A stretch of DNA of 64,000 nt from Dyella nitratireducens (GTDB lineage Bacteria > Pseudomonadota > Gammaproteobacteria > Xanthomonadales > Rhodanobacteraceae): NCBI RefSeq assembly GCF_014642835.1, contig NZ_BMJA01000001.1:1597267-1661266 (forward strand). Reading direction: 5' to 3'. The notes under the pieces were generated by a model that saw only the letters and a list, made by a program, of their open reading frames with translations, ran no database searches and had not been told where the DNA came from. The position numbers were made by a program, and so were the translations under genes. Of this stretch, positions 54,865-62,892 are shown one piece after another. Position 1 is the stretch's first letter. Every line of letters begins with the position of its first letter.

Positions 54865-55509
54865 ATGAATAAGCTAGTCCTCTCGGCCGCCGTGGCCGCG
54901 CTTGCCCTGTCCCCCGTGCTGAGCCAGGCCGCTCATGCGGACGACGCCAGCACCCCTACCTACGGCGCCAACGTCAACCCCAACTGGCAAGACAACTTCT
55001 TCGTTGACGGCCAGCTTGGCCAGACCCAGGCCCGCACCAGCCTGCTCGACCACAACAACAGCGTGTTCCAGAACGTGCGCTTCGGCTGGCGCTGGAACGG
55101 CATCGTTGGTCCGGAAATCGGTTATGCCTACCTGGGTCGCCCCAAGGCTGATATCGGCGACGGCTTTGCCTCGCTTTCCACCAAGGCCCGTGCCGTCACC
55201 ATCGGCGTGAACGGCAAGTACAACGTGTATGAGAACTGGTTCGTTACCGCGCACGCCGGCTACCTGCGTTCGCAGACCAAGTTCGACCTCGCCTCCGGCG
55301 GCTTCGGCACCAACTACACGACCTACAACAACGGTCTGTATGCGGGTCTGGGCGTGGGTTATGACCTGACCAGGCATTTCAGCGTCGGTCTGAACTACGA
55401 CAACTACCGCATCAACACCGGCAACAGCACCAGCGAGAACTACGTTGGCGTCGGTCGTAACCGCACGAACGTGGCGGCCTATTCCGCTTCGGTGGAATAC
55501 CGCTTCTGA
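54865..55509 (+). CDS. outer-membrane beta-barrel protein
   Basis: 214 residues from the ATG at 54865 (GGAG six bases upstream). Signal peptide MNKLVLSAAVAALALSPVLSQAAHA. The mature protein is an eight-strand-like barrel (GLYAGLGVGYDLTRHFSVGLNYDNYRI...VAAYSASVEYRF) ending in phenylalanine, like OmpA/OmpW-class small porins. Function unknown. A terminator follows. Confidence 0.87.
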   Translation: MNKLVLSAAVAALALSPVLSQAAHADDASTPTYGANVNPNWQDNFFVDGQLGQTQARTSLLDHNNSVFQNVRFGWRWNGIVGPEIGYAYLGRPKADIGDGFASLSTKARAVTIGVNGKYNVYENWFVTAHAGYLRSQTKFDLASGGFGTNYTTYNNGLYAGLGVGYDLTRHFSVGLNYDNYRINTGNSTSENYVGVGRNRTNVAAYSASVEYRF

Positions 55510-55540
55510 TAGATCGCCGCACGCAAGTGTGAGCTGCCCG

Positions 55541-55571
55541 AAAACCCCCGGCTTGCCGGGGGTTTTCTTTT
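55541..55571 (+). terminator. Rho-independent terminator after the barrel gene
   Basis: Stem ACCCCCGGC / GCCGGGGGT within AAAACCCCCGGCTTGCCGGG, then TTTTCTTTT. Confidence 0.9.
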
Positions 55572-55597
55572 GAGTCTTCGGGGAATGCAGGCGTCCC

Positions 55598-55624
55598 TAA
55601 AGTTTGTCCCGCCCAGGTCGATAA
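55598..55624 (+). promoter_or_regulatory. flagellar sigma28 (FliA) promoter, copy 1
   Basis: TAAAGTTT (55598-55605), 11-bp spacer, GTCGATAA (55617-55624). This matches the FliA consensus TAAAGTTT-N11-GCCGATAA except for one base. The start codon of the secreted protein lies 57 bp downstream, with AAGGA as ribosome-binding site. Confidence 0.85.
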
Positions 55625-55680
55625 CCCTTTCCGACTGCTGTTTCGACGTATACGCCCTTTTTCCCCCTAAGGACTCATCC

Positions 55681-56040
55681 ATGAAGACCGTACTCGCCGC
55701 GACCCTGCTGCTGGTCGCTCCCATCGCTGCCCACGCCTGTGCCGCTGGCGATTTCGCCATCCAGGACGTCAAAGTCTCCGCAGTCGGCACGGGTGTCGCC
55801 ACCCGTCTGAGCGTCAAGGGCAAGCTGGTCAACAATTGCTCCGCTGCCGCCGCTGCCCAGGTTCGCCTGGATGCGAAGGACGGCTCCGGCAACGTGCTCG
55901 CCTCCAAGGTGGGCTGGCCCGCCGGCACCACCAACGTCAGCCCCGGCCAGTCGGTGGAATTCGACCTGGGCCGCCTGCTGCATTACCAGTCGGACATGCA
56001 GAGCTACTCGCTCAGCGTGGTCGACGTGAAAGCCTGGTAA
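55681..56040 (+). CDS. small secreted protein, tandem paralogue 1
   Basis: 119 residues, AAGGA seven bases upstream. Signal peptide MKTVLAATLLLVAPIAAHA. The mature domain has two cysteines (just after the cleavage site and in LVNNCSA), likely a disulphide. FAIQDVKVSAVGTGVATRLSVKG, then an alanine-rich stretch, PGQSVEFDLGRLLHY and SYSLSVVDVKAW, resembles a FxLYD-type beta-sandwich. It is preceded by a sigma28-type promoter and ends at its own terminator. The second copy starts 220 bp later. Function unknown; a late flagellar-regulon product is inferred. Confidence 0.78.
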   Translation: MKTVLAATLLLVAPIAAHACAAGDFAIQDVKVSAVGTGVATRLSVKGKLVNNCSAAAAAQVRLDAKDGSGNVLASKVGWPAGTTNVSPGQSVEFDLGRLLHYQSDMQSYSLSVVDVKAW

Positions 56041-56073
56041 GACACGCCAGCATTACCAGTTCGTTGCGAATCT

Positions 56074-56102
56074 GCCGACGGCGTTTGCCGTCGGCTTTTT
56101 TT
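56074..56102 (+). terminator. Rho-independent terminator between the tandem secreted paralogues
   Basis: Stem GCCGACGGC / GCCGTCGGC, loop GTTT, then seven T. Confidence 0.92.
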
Positions 56103-56185
56103 GCGACCGAAACCATCCTCGTTGTTGCAATACGCTGCATGCATGCGGCGCGCTGACGCGTGCGCGAATGGAATCCGAACGCCTC

Positions 56186-56213
56186 TAAAGTTTCGTCCCA
56201 CTCAGGCCGATAG
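56186..56213 (+). promoter_or_regulatory. flagellar sigma28 (FliA) promoter, copy 2
   Basis: TAAAGTTT (56186-56193), 12-bp spacer, GCCGATAG (56206-56213). Both boxes are nearly perfect; the spacer is one longer than the consensus 11. It is clearly the homologue of the promoter at 55598, so promoter and gene were duplicated as a unit. Confidence 0.82.
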
Positions 56214-56259
56214 TGATTACAAGCCGTGCTCTTGGCGATTCGACCCTGAGGACTGACAC

Positions 56260-56622
56260 ATGAAGACCGTGCTCGCCGCGACCTTGCTGCTGGTCGCCCC
56301 CATCGCCGCCCATGCGGCCTGTGCAGCTACCGATTTCGCGATTCAGGACGTCAAAGTCACCGCGGTGGGTACGGGCATTGCCACCCGCCTCAGCGTGAAG
56401 GGCAAGCTGGTCAACAACTGCGCCGCGGCCGCGGCCGCGCAGGTGCGTGTGGATGCGAAGGACGGTTCCGGCAACGTACTCGCTACCAAGACCGGCTGGC
56501 CCGCCGGCACCACCAACATCAGCCCCGGCCAGTCGGTGGATTTCGACCTGGGCCGCCTGCTGCATTACCAGTCGGACATGCAGAGCTACTCGCTCACCGT
56601 GGTCGACGTGAAAGCCTGGTAA
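56260..56622 (+). CDS. small secreted protein, tandem paralogue 2
   Basis: 120 residues, nearly identical to the gene at 55681 (about nine in ten residues the same), with one extra alanine at the signal peptide junction. Same leader (MKTVLAATLLLVAPIAAHA), cysteine pair and C-terminus (SYSLTVVDVKAW). Substitutions are mainly conservative (S/T, V/I, L/V, E/D). It has its own promoter and terminator, hence is separately transcribed. Function unknown. Confidence 0.78.
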   Translation: MKTVLAATLLLVAPIAAHAACAATDFAIQDVKVTAVGTGIATRLSVKGKLVNNCAAAAAAQVRVDAKDGSGNVLATKTGWPAGTTNISPGQSVDFDLGRLLHYQSDMQSYSLTVVDVKAW

Positions 56623-56658
56623 GACGCTTCAACAATTCAAAACTTGCGTGTGAACCTG

Positions 56659-56691
56659 CCGACAGTGCTAGCCCACACTGTCGGTTTTTTT
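56659..56691 (+). terminator. Rho-independent terminator after secreted paralogue 2
   Basis: Stem CCGACAGTG / CACTGTCGG with an eight-base loop, then seven T. Confidence 0.9.
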
Positions 56692-56716
56692 GTGCGGTAT
56701 GGAAAAATGCAGCCAG

Positions 56717-57211
56717 CTATTTCGGCGGCTTGGTGGACTTGAGCACCCAGAAGCGCACCTTGTCGAACTTCGGCCCGGCCCAGGCATCCCACACCGTCTT
56801 GTCGCCATCGCTCTTGGCGCCCGGCCAATTGATCAGCGAACGCGACATCGAACGCGCATACAGCCCATGCGAGCGCATGATCAGCGTCTTGCCGTTGTAC
56901 GAGTAGGCGTAGCCGCCAGAGTCTTTCACATCCCCCGGATACACCACGAGCACGTGTCCGTTGGGATGATCTTCGCTGCCACCCACCACCAATGCTCCCG
57001 CCTTGGCGAGATCGGCCATCGTGCGGCTGTCGTTGGGATCCAGCTCTTCCCAATCCGAGCTTCGCGCAAGAAATTTCACCAGATCGTTGGCGACCATGTA
57101 GGGCTGATCCGGCACATAGCCTTGAATCGCGTGCCAAACGAAATTGCTGCACGAATGCAGCGAGTCGGGCATGTTGTACGCGGCGTCCAGTACGGCTTTC
57201 AATTCCGGCAT
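56717..57211 (-). CDS. Tae1-like/NlpC-P60-type cysteine amidase
   Basis: 164 residues, no signal peptide. The layout resembles the small Tae1 (Tse1) type VI effector amidases: catalytic cysteine C21 in HSCSNFVWHAI, a segment PYMVANDLVKFL, and the histidine H86 in NGHVLVVYPGD. Tae1 enzymes cut peptidoglycan cross-peptides. It overlaps, by 13 bases, an upstream gene for a secreted protein. A type VI effector, a bacteriocin, or a housekeeping NlpC/P60 protein are all possible; no type VI secretion genes are in the window. Confidence 0.65.
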   Translation of the reverse strand: MPELKAVLDAAYNMPDSLHSCSNFVWHAIQGYVPDQPYMVANDLVKFLARSSDWEELDPNDSRTMADLAKAGALVVGGSEDHPNGHVLVVYPGDVKDSGGYAYSYNGKTLIMRSHGLYARSMSRSLINWPGAKSDGDKTVWDAWAGPKFDKVRFWVLKSTKPPK

Positions 57212-57783
57212 GTCATGTCGTCCTTGGTGTATTCATCGGTCGCGTTCTGCGCGATGTATGCATGCTGCGTGGGTGTCCAGCGCAACACGGGCAAGTCGTA
57301 ATCCCCACCTGCGGCTGGGTTGCTGACATGCACGCGGATTTCGCCCGGCATGCCGCCCAGCGACGATCCATAGCGCAAGCTCAGGGTGCGCGGTTCATCG
57401 AACGGAAACAGTTCCGGCAGACGCGCCAAGCAGTGGCCGTCGGCGGTGACGAGCAAAGGACGGGGAAAATTCGGCCATGCCGTTTCCCCGGGATGGTCAT
57501 CCAGATAAGGCTGCGCGAATACCGTCAGCAACCACAGCTGGGCCGGCGCTTTCGCCGAAGCTCCCAGGGGGCAGGCTCTTACATAGGGTTTATAGGCATC
57601 CCAATCTGCCGCCAATGGGCCGTCATAGCCGGCTTTGGACGGCGGCGCGCATTGCGCCGGGGACAAGGTGCGAAACGAGGATGTTGCCGGATGAGGCGAT
57701 GCCAGGGCGCATGCCGTCAACGCCGCTCCCCATATCGCCAAGCATCCCTTCATCGCGCCTGATCTGACAAGCTGCCAGCACAT
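57199..57783 (-). CDS. secreted protein encoded with the Cys/His amidase, possible immunity partner
   Basis: 194 residues from the ATG at 57783 (AAGGA seven bases upstream); a start at 57753 is possible. N-terminal leader MKGCLAIWGAALTACALASP region, then a mature domain with several cysteines (SPAQCAPPSK, VRACPLGASAK, GHCLARLPEL, ending DDMTCRN). No family is recognised. Periplasmic location plus overlap with the amidase gene fits a protective partner that neutralises the amidase, as in Tae/Tai pairs, but this is inference. Confidence 0.6.
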   Translation of the reverse strand: MCWQLVRSGAMKGCLAIWGAALTACALASPHPATSSFRTLSPAQCAPPSKAGYDGPLAADWDAYKPYVRACPLGASAKAPAQLWLLTVFAQPYLDDHPGETAWPNFPRPLLVTADGHCLARLPELFPFDEPRTLSLRYGSSLGGMPGEIRVHVSNPAAGGDYDLPVLRWTPTQHAYIAQNATDEYTKDDMTCRN

Positions 57784-57868
57784 GCCATGGTCCTTCACGT
57801 TATGCAGGCCTACAACTTTATCCGATAACCCTGCCCTCCGCGCAAGATCTCGCACAACGTAAACAGCC

Positions 57869-58434
57869 AGTAGGTTGGTGTGCCAACCCCAACATCGCCG
57901 CGATCACAGGCGTCCCGACGTTGAGGTTTGCGCCCTGAGCTATCCCCACGTTTTCTGCTTGATGATCTGAACAAAATCAGCAAGCTGGCCAATATCTATT
58001 AAATGACCGAGCCGTCATTCCGGCGAAGGCCGAGGAGCTTTACAACAGCGAAGCTGGTCAATCCACGCTTCGCATTCACCATGGATTCCGGCCTTCGCCC
58101 ATTGTTGTCCGGGGAAGATTTTTCCGAAGCTCAGAAAACTGCCGTTCCATAGGCACTTTTTGCAAAGGAATGCAGTGAGCAACTTGTTCTCACCGTAGCC
58201 TTCAACCTTACCTCACCGTCATTCCGGCGAAGGCCGGAATCCATCGCCAGTACGAAGCATGGATTCCGGCCTTCGCCGGAATGACGGTGAGGTATTACGG
58301 AACTTCCCCGGACAGCAGTGGGCCTTCGCCGGAATGACGCCGAGGTAAAAATGCTAAGGATTGGCCGCGAAAAAGCCCATCCTTGAACAGCTCGAAAAAC
58401 GTGGGGATAAATCAGGGTTTTCACCCCAACCTAC
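57869..58434. repeat. cluster of degenerate and intact REP-like elements
   Basis: The cluster fills the gap between the secreted protein gene and the STAS gene. Contents: a decayed family A pair (57869-57940); a broken family B pair (58013-58115) interrupted by unrelated bases and ending in CCATTGTTGTCCGGGGAAG; an intact family B pair with perfect 35-bp arms (58210-58244 and 58259-58293); a composite tail with CTTCCCCGGACAGCAGTGGG (58303-58322) and a further partial unit to about 58350; and half of a family A element (58401-58434). No gene is supported here. Confidence 0.85.
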
Positions 58435-58451
58435 AGATCGACGGCTGCACG

Positions 58452-58754
58452 TCAGTGCAAGGTAAACAACTTATCAAACCCTGCTACGCGCAGCGTTCCA
58501 CGCAACGCACTGCTCGCATTGACGATACGGATCTCCGCACGATCGCCACCGGCGTGCTCACGCAGCAGCAGCAGCATGCCCAGCGCAGAACTGTCCATGC
58601 TCTCCACTTCGCCCAGATCGATCACGTAGCTACGCGACTTGCGTTCGCCCAGGCACGCTTCATGAAAGCTTCGATGCACGCTGAAGTCGAAGCGGTTGCT
58701 GAATTGCAGGGTGAGGCAATCCTGCTCGGTGTCATGTTGAACATTGAGATTCAT
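58452..58754 (-). CDS. STAS-domain protein (anti-sigma factor antagonist type)
   Basis: 100 residues, a single STAS domain. The phosphorylation-site region is ESMDSSALGMLLLLREH, with S55 or S56 as candidate. Such proteins switch partners when phosphorylated. It is the last gene of a chemotaxis operon, 12 bp after a chemoreceptor gene, so a role in chemotaxis or a linked partner-switch is inferred. Confidence 0.9.
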   Translation of the reverse strand: MNLNVQHDTEQDCLTLQFSNRFDFSVHRSFHEACLGERKSRSYVIDLGEVESMDSSALGMLLLLREHAGGDRAEIRIVNASSALRGTLRVAGFDKLFTLH

Positions 58755-58766
58755 GACGTCGACTCC

Positions 58767-59951
58767 TTAGAACAATTCGATTTCGCCAGCGTCCATGCTG
58801 CTCTGCAAGGCCGGGCCGCGCGAACGGATGCGTGCTTTTTCGCGCTGCATGGCAAGGCGTTCGCGTACGCGGTCGGAATGTTGGCGCAGCACCTGCGCAT
58901 CGAAGGTCTCGCAGGCCAGCGTTTCGATGTCGCGCGTGGTTTCGGAGGCAATGCCCTGCAATTCCACCAGGCGCGTACGCGTCTGATTCAGCAGCTGGCT
59001 CAGGATGTCTTCGAACTGCAGCGAGCGAATGGTGGTGGATACGTCGGAGCCCAGGCCGCGATTGATCTCGACCACCTTGTCAGCGACCGCAGTAGTACGC
59101 GCATCGCTTTCGGTCACGTGCGCCATCATGGCGTCGATGCCGCCTTTGGCGGACAACGCCACGTTCAGATCCTGCGACGCCAATTCACCGACCAGGCCGC
59201 GTACTTGCTCCATCGCAATGCGCGCACGCTCCACGTGGCTGCCGATTTGCTCGTTGAACTGGTTGGAATGGCTGGCGAGATTGCGGATTTCGCCCGCCAC
59301 CACGGCGAAGCCGCGGCCCGCCTCGCCCGCACGCGCAGCTTCGATCGCCGCATTCAGCGCCAGCAAGTTGGTTTCTTCCGCGATGGTGTTGACGTTCTTC
59401 AGCAGGGCGAACACCGCATCCATTTCCTTCGACATGCCGTCGATGCGATAGACGATGCGCAGGCTTTCGCGCGAGAGCTGCACGATCAGGCCAACGAAAT
59501 GCTCCAGCAGGTCACCCGTGCGCGCCGCGAAGTCCTGCACGGACACGCCGCCATTCTGCACGTCGATGATCTGTTTCAGCAGCGATTGCTGCAAACCGGT
59601 TTTCTGCGACAGTCCGTCAAAACCGCCGCCCAGTTCGGATACTGCATCACGCAGCAGATCCAGCGCCTGGTGCAGTTCGCGCGATGCATGACCGAGTTCA
59701 TCGACCAGCGCGCCACGCACGTCTTCCAGTGCTTCGCGCACCGGTGCGTGGTCGGGCTCCGGCGCGACGTCCACGACAACAGAGGGAGCAGAAAGGCGGC
59801 GGCATTCGAAGATCCACACCGCGCAAACGGCGGTGACCAACACCGGCGCCATCCATACCGGATTCCAGATCAGGCACAGCAGCAGGGCGACGAGGCTCGC
59901 GCCGATGCCGACGAGAGGGCGTGGAGCGGTGGCGGAAAGAATAGCGGACAT
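58767..59951 (-). CDS. methyl-accepting chemotaxis protein without periplasmic domain
   Basis: 394 residues. Two N-terminal membrane helices separated by a very short loop (about 12-30, 33-46), so no extracytoplasmic sensing domain. The cytoplasmic signalling hairpin has the conserved tip [35 protein letters not shown]. There is no HAMP of normal length and no NWETF-type CheR tether; the C-terminus is AGEIELF. It lies between cheB and a STAS gene. It may sense a cytoplasmic or membrane-energy signal. Confidence 0.9.
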   Translation of the reverse strand: MSAILSATAPRPLVGIGASLVALLLCLIWNPVWMAPVLVTAVCAVWIFECRRLSAPSVVVDVAPEPDHAPVREALEDVRGALVDELGHASRELHQALDLLRDAVSELGGGFDGLSQKTGLQQSLLKQIIDVQNGGVSVQDFAARTGDLLEHFVGLIVQLSRESLRIVYRIDGMSKEMDAVFALLKNVNTIAEETNLLALNAAIEAARAGEAGRGFAVVAGEIRNLASHSNQFNEQIGSHVERARIAMEQVRGLVGELASQDLNVALSAKGGIDAMMAHVTESDARTTAVADKVVEINRGLGSDVSTTIRSLQFEDILSQLLNQTRTRLVELQGIASETTRDIETLACETFDAQVLRQHSDRVRERLAMQREKARIRSRGPALQSSMDAGEIELF

Positions 59952-59967
59952 AGGCGATTCCAATACA

Positions 59968-61065
59968 TCAGGATGCGGCGCGTCGTGCACCGGCGATGGG
60001 TTGTTGCGCCAGCACCAGGAGCCGTGCGGCGATGTCTTCGAGCGGGAGTTTTTCATCGGCGGCACCGAGCTTCCACGCGGCACCGGGCATGCCCCACACC
60101 ACGGAACTTGCTTCGTCCTGCACCAGCGTCGGGGCGCCGTTTTCGCGCATCTCCAGCAGGCCACGCGCACCGTCGTCGCCCATGCCGGTAAGCAGCACAC
60201 CGATGGCAGCGGCGCCGATACTGGCGGCGGTGGAGCGGAACAACACATCCACGCTGGGTTTGTGGCGATTCACTTGCGGACCGTCATGCAGACGGCAAAC
60301 GTGCTTGGCGCCATCCCACATCACCAGCAGATGCTCGCCACCGGGTGCTATGTAGGCATGGCCGGGCTGGATCGGCTGGCCATCGCGCGCTTCACACACG
60401 CGCATCGCCGAACAGTTGTTCATGCGTGTGGCGAACGGGCCGCTGAAAGCCGCGGGAATGTGCTGGGTGATGACGATCGGCGGCGCATCCGGCGGCATCG
60501 CTTCCAGCAGCACACGAATCGCTTCGGTACCGCCGGTGGATGCGCCCACCGCGATGATGCGCGTGCTGCCGCGCGTGCCCGGCGATTGCGAGCGCGGCAA
60601 TACCGCGTCGGCGGAAAGGCGCGGCGGCACATCGATTTTCTGCACTTGCGTGTAAGGGCGTGGACGCGTGCGCGCCGCCATTTTTACCTTGGCGCAGATT
60701 TCCTGCGCGCTTTCGGCAAAGCAGTTGGCGAGATCGCTCGACGGCTTGGTGAAGAAATCCACCGCGCCGATTTCCAGCGCACGCAGCGTCACTTCCGCGC
60801 CGCGCTCGGTCAGCGACGACACCATCACCACCGGCATCGGCCGCAGGCGCATCAGGTTTTCGAGAAAGGTCAGCCCATCCATGCGCGGCATTTCCACGTC
60901 GAGCGTGAGCACATCGGGATTGAGCTGCTTGATCTTGTCACGCGCGATCAGCGGGTCGGCGGCCACGCCGACGACCTCGATACCGGGATCGGAATCGAGC
61001 ATGGCCGACAGGAGCTTGCGCACCAGTGCGGAATCGTCAACCACCAGGACACGGACTTTTTCCAT
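59968..61065 (-). CDS. cheB: chemotaxis methylesterase/deamidase CheB
   Basis: 365 residues from the ATG at 61065 (GAAGG upstream); a TTG at 61083 is in frame. The N-terminal receiver has the phospho-acceptor D56 ([11 protein letters not shown]). A linker leads to the methylesterase domain with catalytic serine in GASTGGTEA, histidine in TQHIPAAFS and aspartate in [10 protein letters not shown]. It removes methyl groups from chemoreceptors when phosphorylated by CheA. It follows cheD in the operon; cheA, cheW and cheY are not in the window. Confidence 0.95.
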   Translation of the reverse strand: MEKVRVLVVDDSALVRKLLSAMLDSDPGIEVVGVAADPLIARDKIKQLNPDVLTLDVEMPRMDGLTFLENLMRLRPMPVVMVSSLTERGAEVTLRALEIGAVDFFTKPSSDLANCFAESAQEICAKVKMAARTRPRPYTQVQKIDVPPRLSADAVLPRSQSPGTRGSTRIIAVGASTGGTEAIRVLLEAMPPDAPPIVITQHIPAAFSGPFATRMNNCSAMRVCEARDGQPIQPGHAYIAPGGEHLLVMWDGAKHVCRLHDGPQVNRHKPSVDVLFRSTAASIGAAAIGVLLTGMGDDGARGLLEMRENGAPTLVQDEASSVVWGMPGAAWKLGAADEKLPLEDIAARLLVLAQQPIAGARRAAS

Positions 61066-61104
61066 TACCGCCTTCTCGCTCAATGCTTCAACCAGGGAGG
61101 AGCT

Positions 61105-61761
61105 TCAGAACAGCTCCACCTCTCCCTTTATCGGATCGTTCGCCAAACGCTTGAGGTAGCGCTGCTCGTTGGCGGCCAGCTCGGCATCGCGCTGGCTGCG
61201 CAGCTGCCTCACGCGAACCCGTCCGCTGTTCGGGAAAAACTGCAGCTGGCGCGGGTAGATATCGCCCACGTCTTCGGCCACGATCGGCAGATGCTCGGTT
61301 TCCAGATAGCGCTTCACGAATGCGATGTTGCGCTGGCCCACGTCGGTCATCTGCGCCAGCACGCGGCCGCCGCCGAAGATTTTCACGCTGAGCGCTTCGC
61401 GCCGGCCACCGGCTTTCAGCACGGCGTTGATCAGCTGCTCCATCGCGTCACTGCCGTAGCGTGCCGCGCGGCCTACCGCCGACGACCAGTCGTTGCGCTC
61501 GCCGCTCATCGGCTCCGGCAGCATGAAATGGTTCATGCCGCCGATGCGGCGCTCAGCATCGCGAACGCAGGCTGAAACACATGAACCGAGCACGGTGGAG
61601 ATCATTTCCTCCTGCGTGCTTACGTAGTACTCGCCGGGCAGCACTTTCACGGTCATGCAGCCATGCGTGGGATCCCAGAATCGGCGCATGTGCTCGAAGC
61701 CGGGCAATACGGGCTCGCTGGTAGTAGGCGCAACGGCGACGCCTCGCACCGGTGCTGTCAT
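61105..61761 (-). CDS. cheD: chemoreceptor glutamine deamidase CheD
   Basis: 218 residues. Catalytic cysteine C61 in LGSCVSACVRD and histidine H78 in GGMNHFMLPEP, followed by KIFGGGRVLAQM. It deamidates glutamines on chemoreceptors. The start overlaps the cheR stop by four bases. The C-terminus ends GEVELF, matching the GEIELF end of the chemoreceptor encoded two genes downstream. Confidence 0.95.
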   Translation of the reverse strand: MTAPVRGVAVAPTTSEPVLPGFEHMRRFWDPTHGCMTVKVLPGEYYVSTQEEMISTVLGSCVSACVRDAERRIGGMNHFMLPEPMSGERNDWSSAVGRAARYGSDAMEQLINAVLKAGGRREALSVKIFGGGRVLAQMTDVGQRNIAFVKRYLETEHLPIVAEDVGDIYPRQLQFFPNSGRVRVRQLRSQRDAELAANEQRYLKRLANDPIKGEVELF

Positions 61762-62636
61762 GACACTTTCTTCTTATAGACCGTACGACCGACCAATTCG
61801 AACGAATCGCTGAGGCCGTACATCGATTCGGAATGACCCAGGAACAAATAGCCGCCCGGTTCGAGCAAGCCAGCGTAGCGATCGAACAGGCGCTGCTTGG
61901 TCGGCTTGTCGAAATAGATCACCACGTTGCGGCAGAAAATGGCATCGAACGGCCCATGCATGGGCCAGTCATGCAAAAGATTGAGCGGCTGGATGGTGAC
62001 GAGCTCGCGCAAGCGCGGATGCACGCAGGCAGCGCCTTCATAGCGGCCCTCGCCGCGCAGGAACCAACGTCGGCGGCGTTCGTCGCTGATGCCACCCATG
62101 CGTTCCAGCGTGTACACACCGCCACGCGCATGCTCCAGCGCCTGAGGCGAGAGATCGGTCGCGAGGATGCGCGCATCGACTTTGCTGCCGGTACGCTCAA
62201 GCGCTTCGGCCAGCACCATCGCGAGAGCGTAAGGCTCTTCGCCGGTTGCGCAGCCGGCGGACCATATGCGCAGGCGTCCGCCATGTTTCTTCGCTTCCAA
62301 CCAGCGCGGCAGCAGCTCGCCGACCAACAAGTCGTAATGATGCATCTCGCGGAAGAACGAGGTGACGTTCGTGCTGATCGCGCTGGCGAGTTCGCCCAGC
62401 TCGCCCTCGGGATCGCGGCGCAGCACCTCGCAATAGCCGGCAAAATCTTTCAATCCCAATGCACGCAGGCGGCGCAGCAGGCGACCCTGCACGAGCTGGC
62501 GCTTCTGTTCACTCAGCGCAATACCGCATTGCTTGTAGACAAAATCACGCAGGAACTGGAACTCGACATCACCGAGCAGCGGGCCACCCGCGCTGGTCAT
62601 CGCCGCATGGAAATCGGAAACGGTTGCCGTGCTCAT
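61758..62636 (-). CDS. cheR: chemotaxis methyltransferase CheR
   Basis: 292 residues from the ATG at 62636 (GAGG nine bases upstream). The N-terminal helical domain (LRDFVYKQCGIALSEQKRQLVQGRLLRRLRALG) precedes the SAM-binding domain with IWSAGCATGEEPYALAM, ATDLSPQALEHARGGVY and the catalytic-site CRNVVIYF. It methylates receptor glutamates. It is the first gene of the cheR-cheD-cheB-mcp-STAS cluster; a receptor gene lies 257 bp upstream. Confidence 0.95.
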   Translation of the reverse strand: MSTATVSDFHAAMTSAGGPLLGDVEFQFLRDFVYKQCGIALSEQKRQLVQGRLLRRLRALGLKDFAGYCEVLRRDPEGELGELASAISTNVTSFFREMHHYDLLVGELLPRWLEAKKHGGRLRIWSAGCATGEEPYALAMVLAEALERTGSKVDARILATDLSPQALEHARGGVYTLERMGGISDERRRRWFLRGEGRYEGAACVHPRLRELVTIQPLNLLHDWPMHGPFDAIFCRNVVIYFDKPTKQRLFDRYAGLLEPGGYLFLGHSESMYGLSDSFELVGRTVYKKKVS

Positions 62637-62892
62637 GACTCGGCACCTCGTCCACTCGGTTGCTGTGGCGAAGGCGGGTATGGGCTTGCAGAAGATGTCC
62701 AGTTCCCCAGAGTCACGATGACTACCTCGTCTCATTGTGTAAGCGGATGACACCGCTCGAATGTGAGTGATGCACGCTCTCCGGTTGCGCCGATGTCACT
62801 CCTTTCGCTGCCGGCTTCGTCCCCAGGAAGCCGGCACATTCAACCTGATGTCACGACTCCCGCCTCTGCATGCCGCACAGGCGGAAGCCTCA
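62637..62892. other. gap between chemoreceptor gene and cheR
   Basis: No gene is supported. Neither strand shows a FliA-type promoter. A partial C/G hairpin follows the receptor stop. The gap may hold a separate promoter for cheR, but none is recognisable. Confidence 0.45.

Noticed and set aside
58383..60191. 602-residue plus-strand open frame
   Set aside because: Antisense to the STAS, chemoreceptor and cheB genes, all of which have clear family motifs on the minus strand.
59833..61575. 580-residue plus-strand open frame
   Set aside because: Antisense shadow of cheB and cheD.
62637..62892. FliA promoter before cheR
   Set aside because: Searched both strands for TAAAG and CCGATA boxes at the right spacing; none found.
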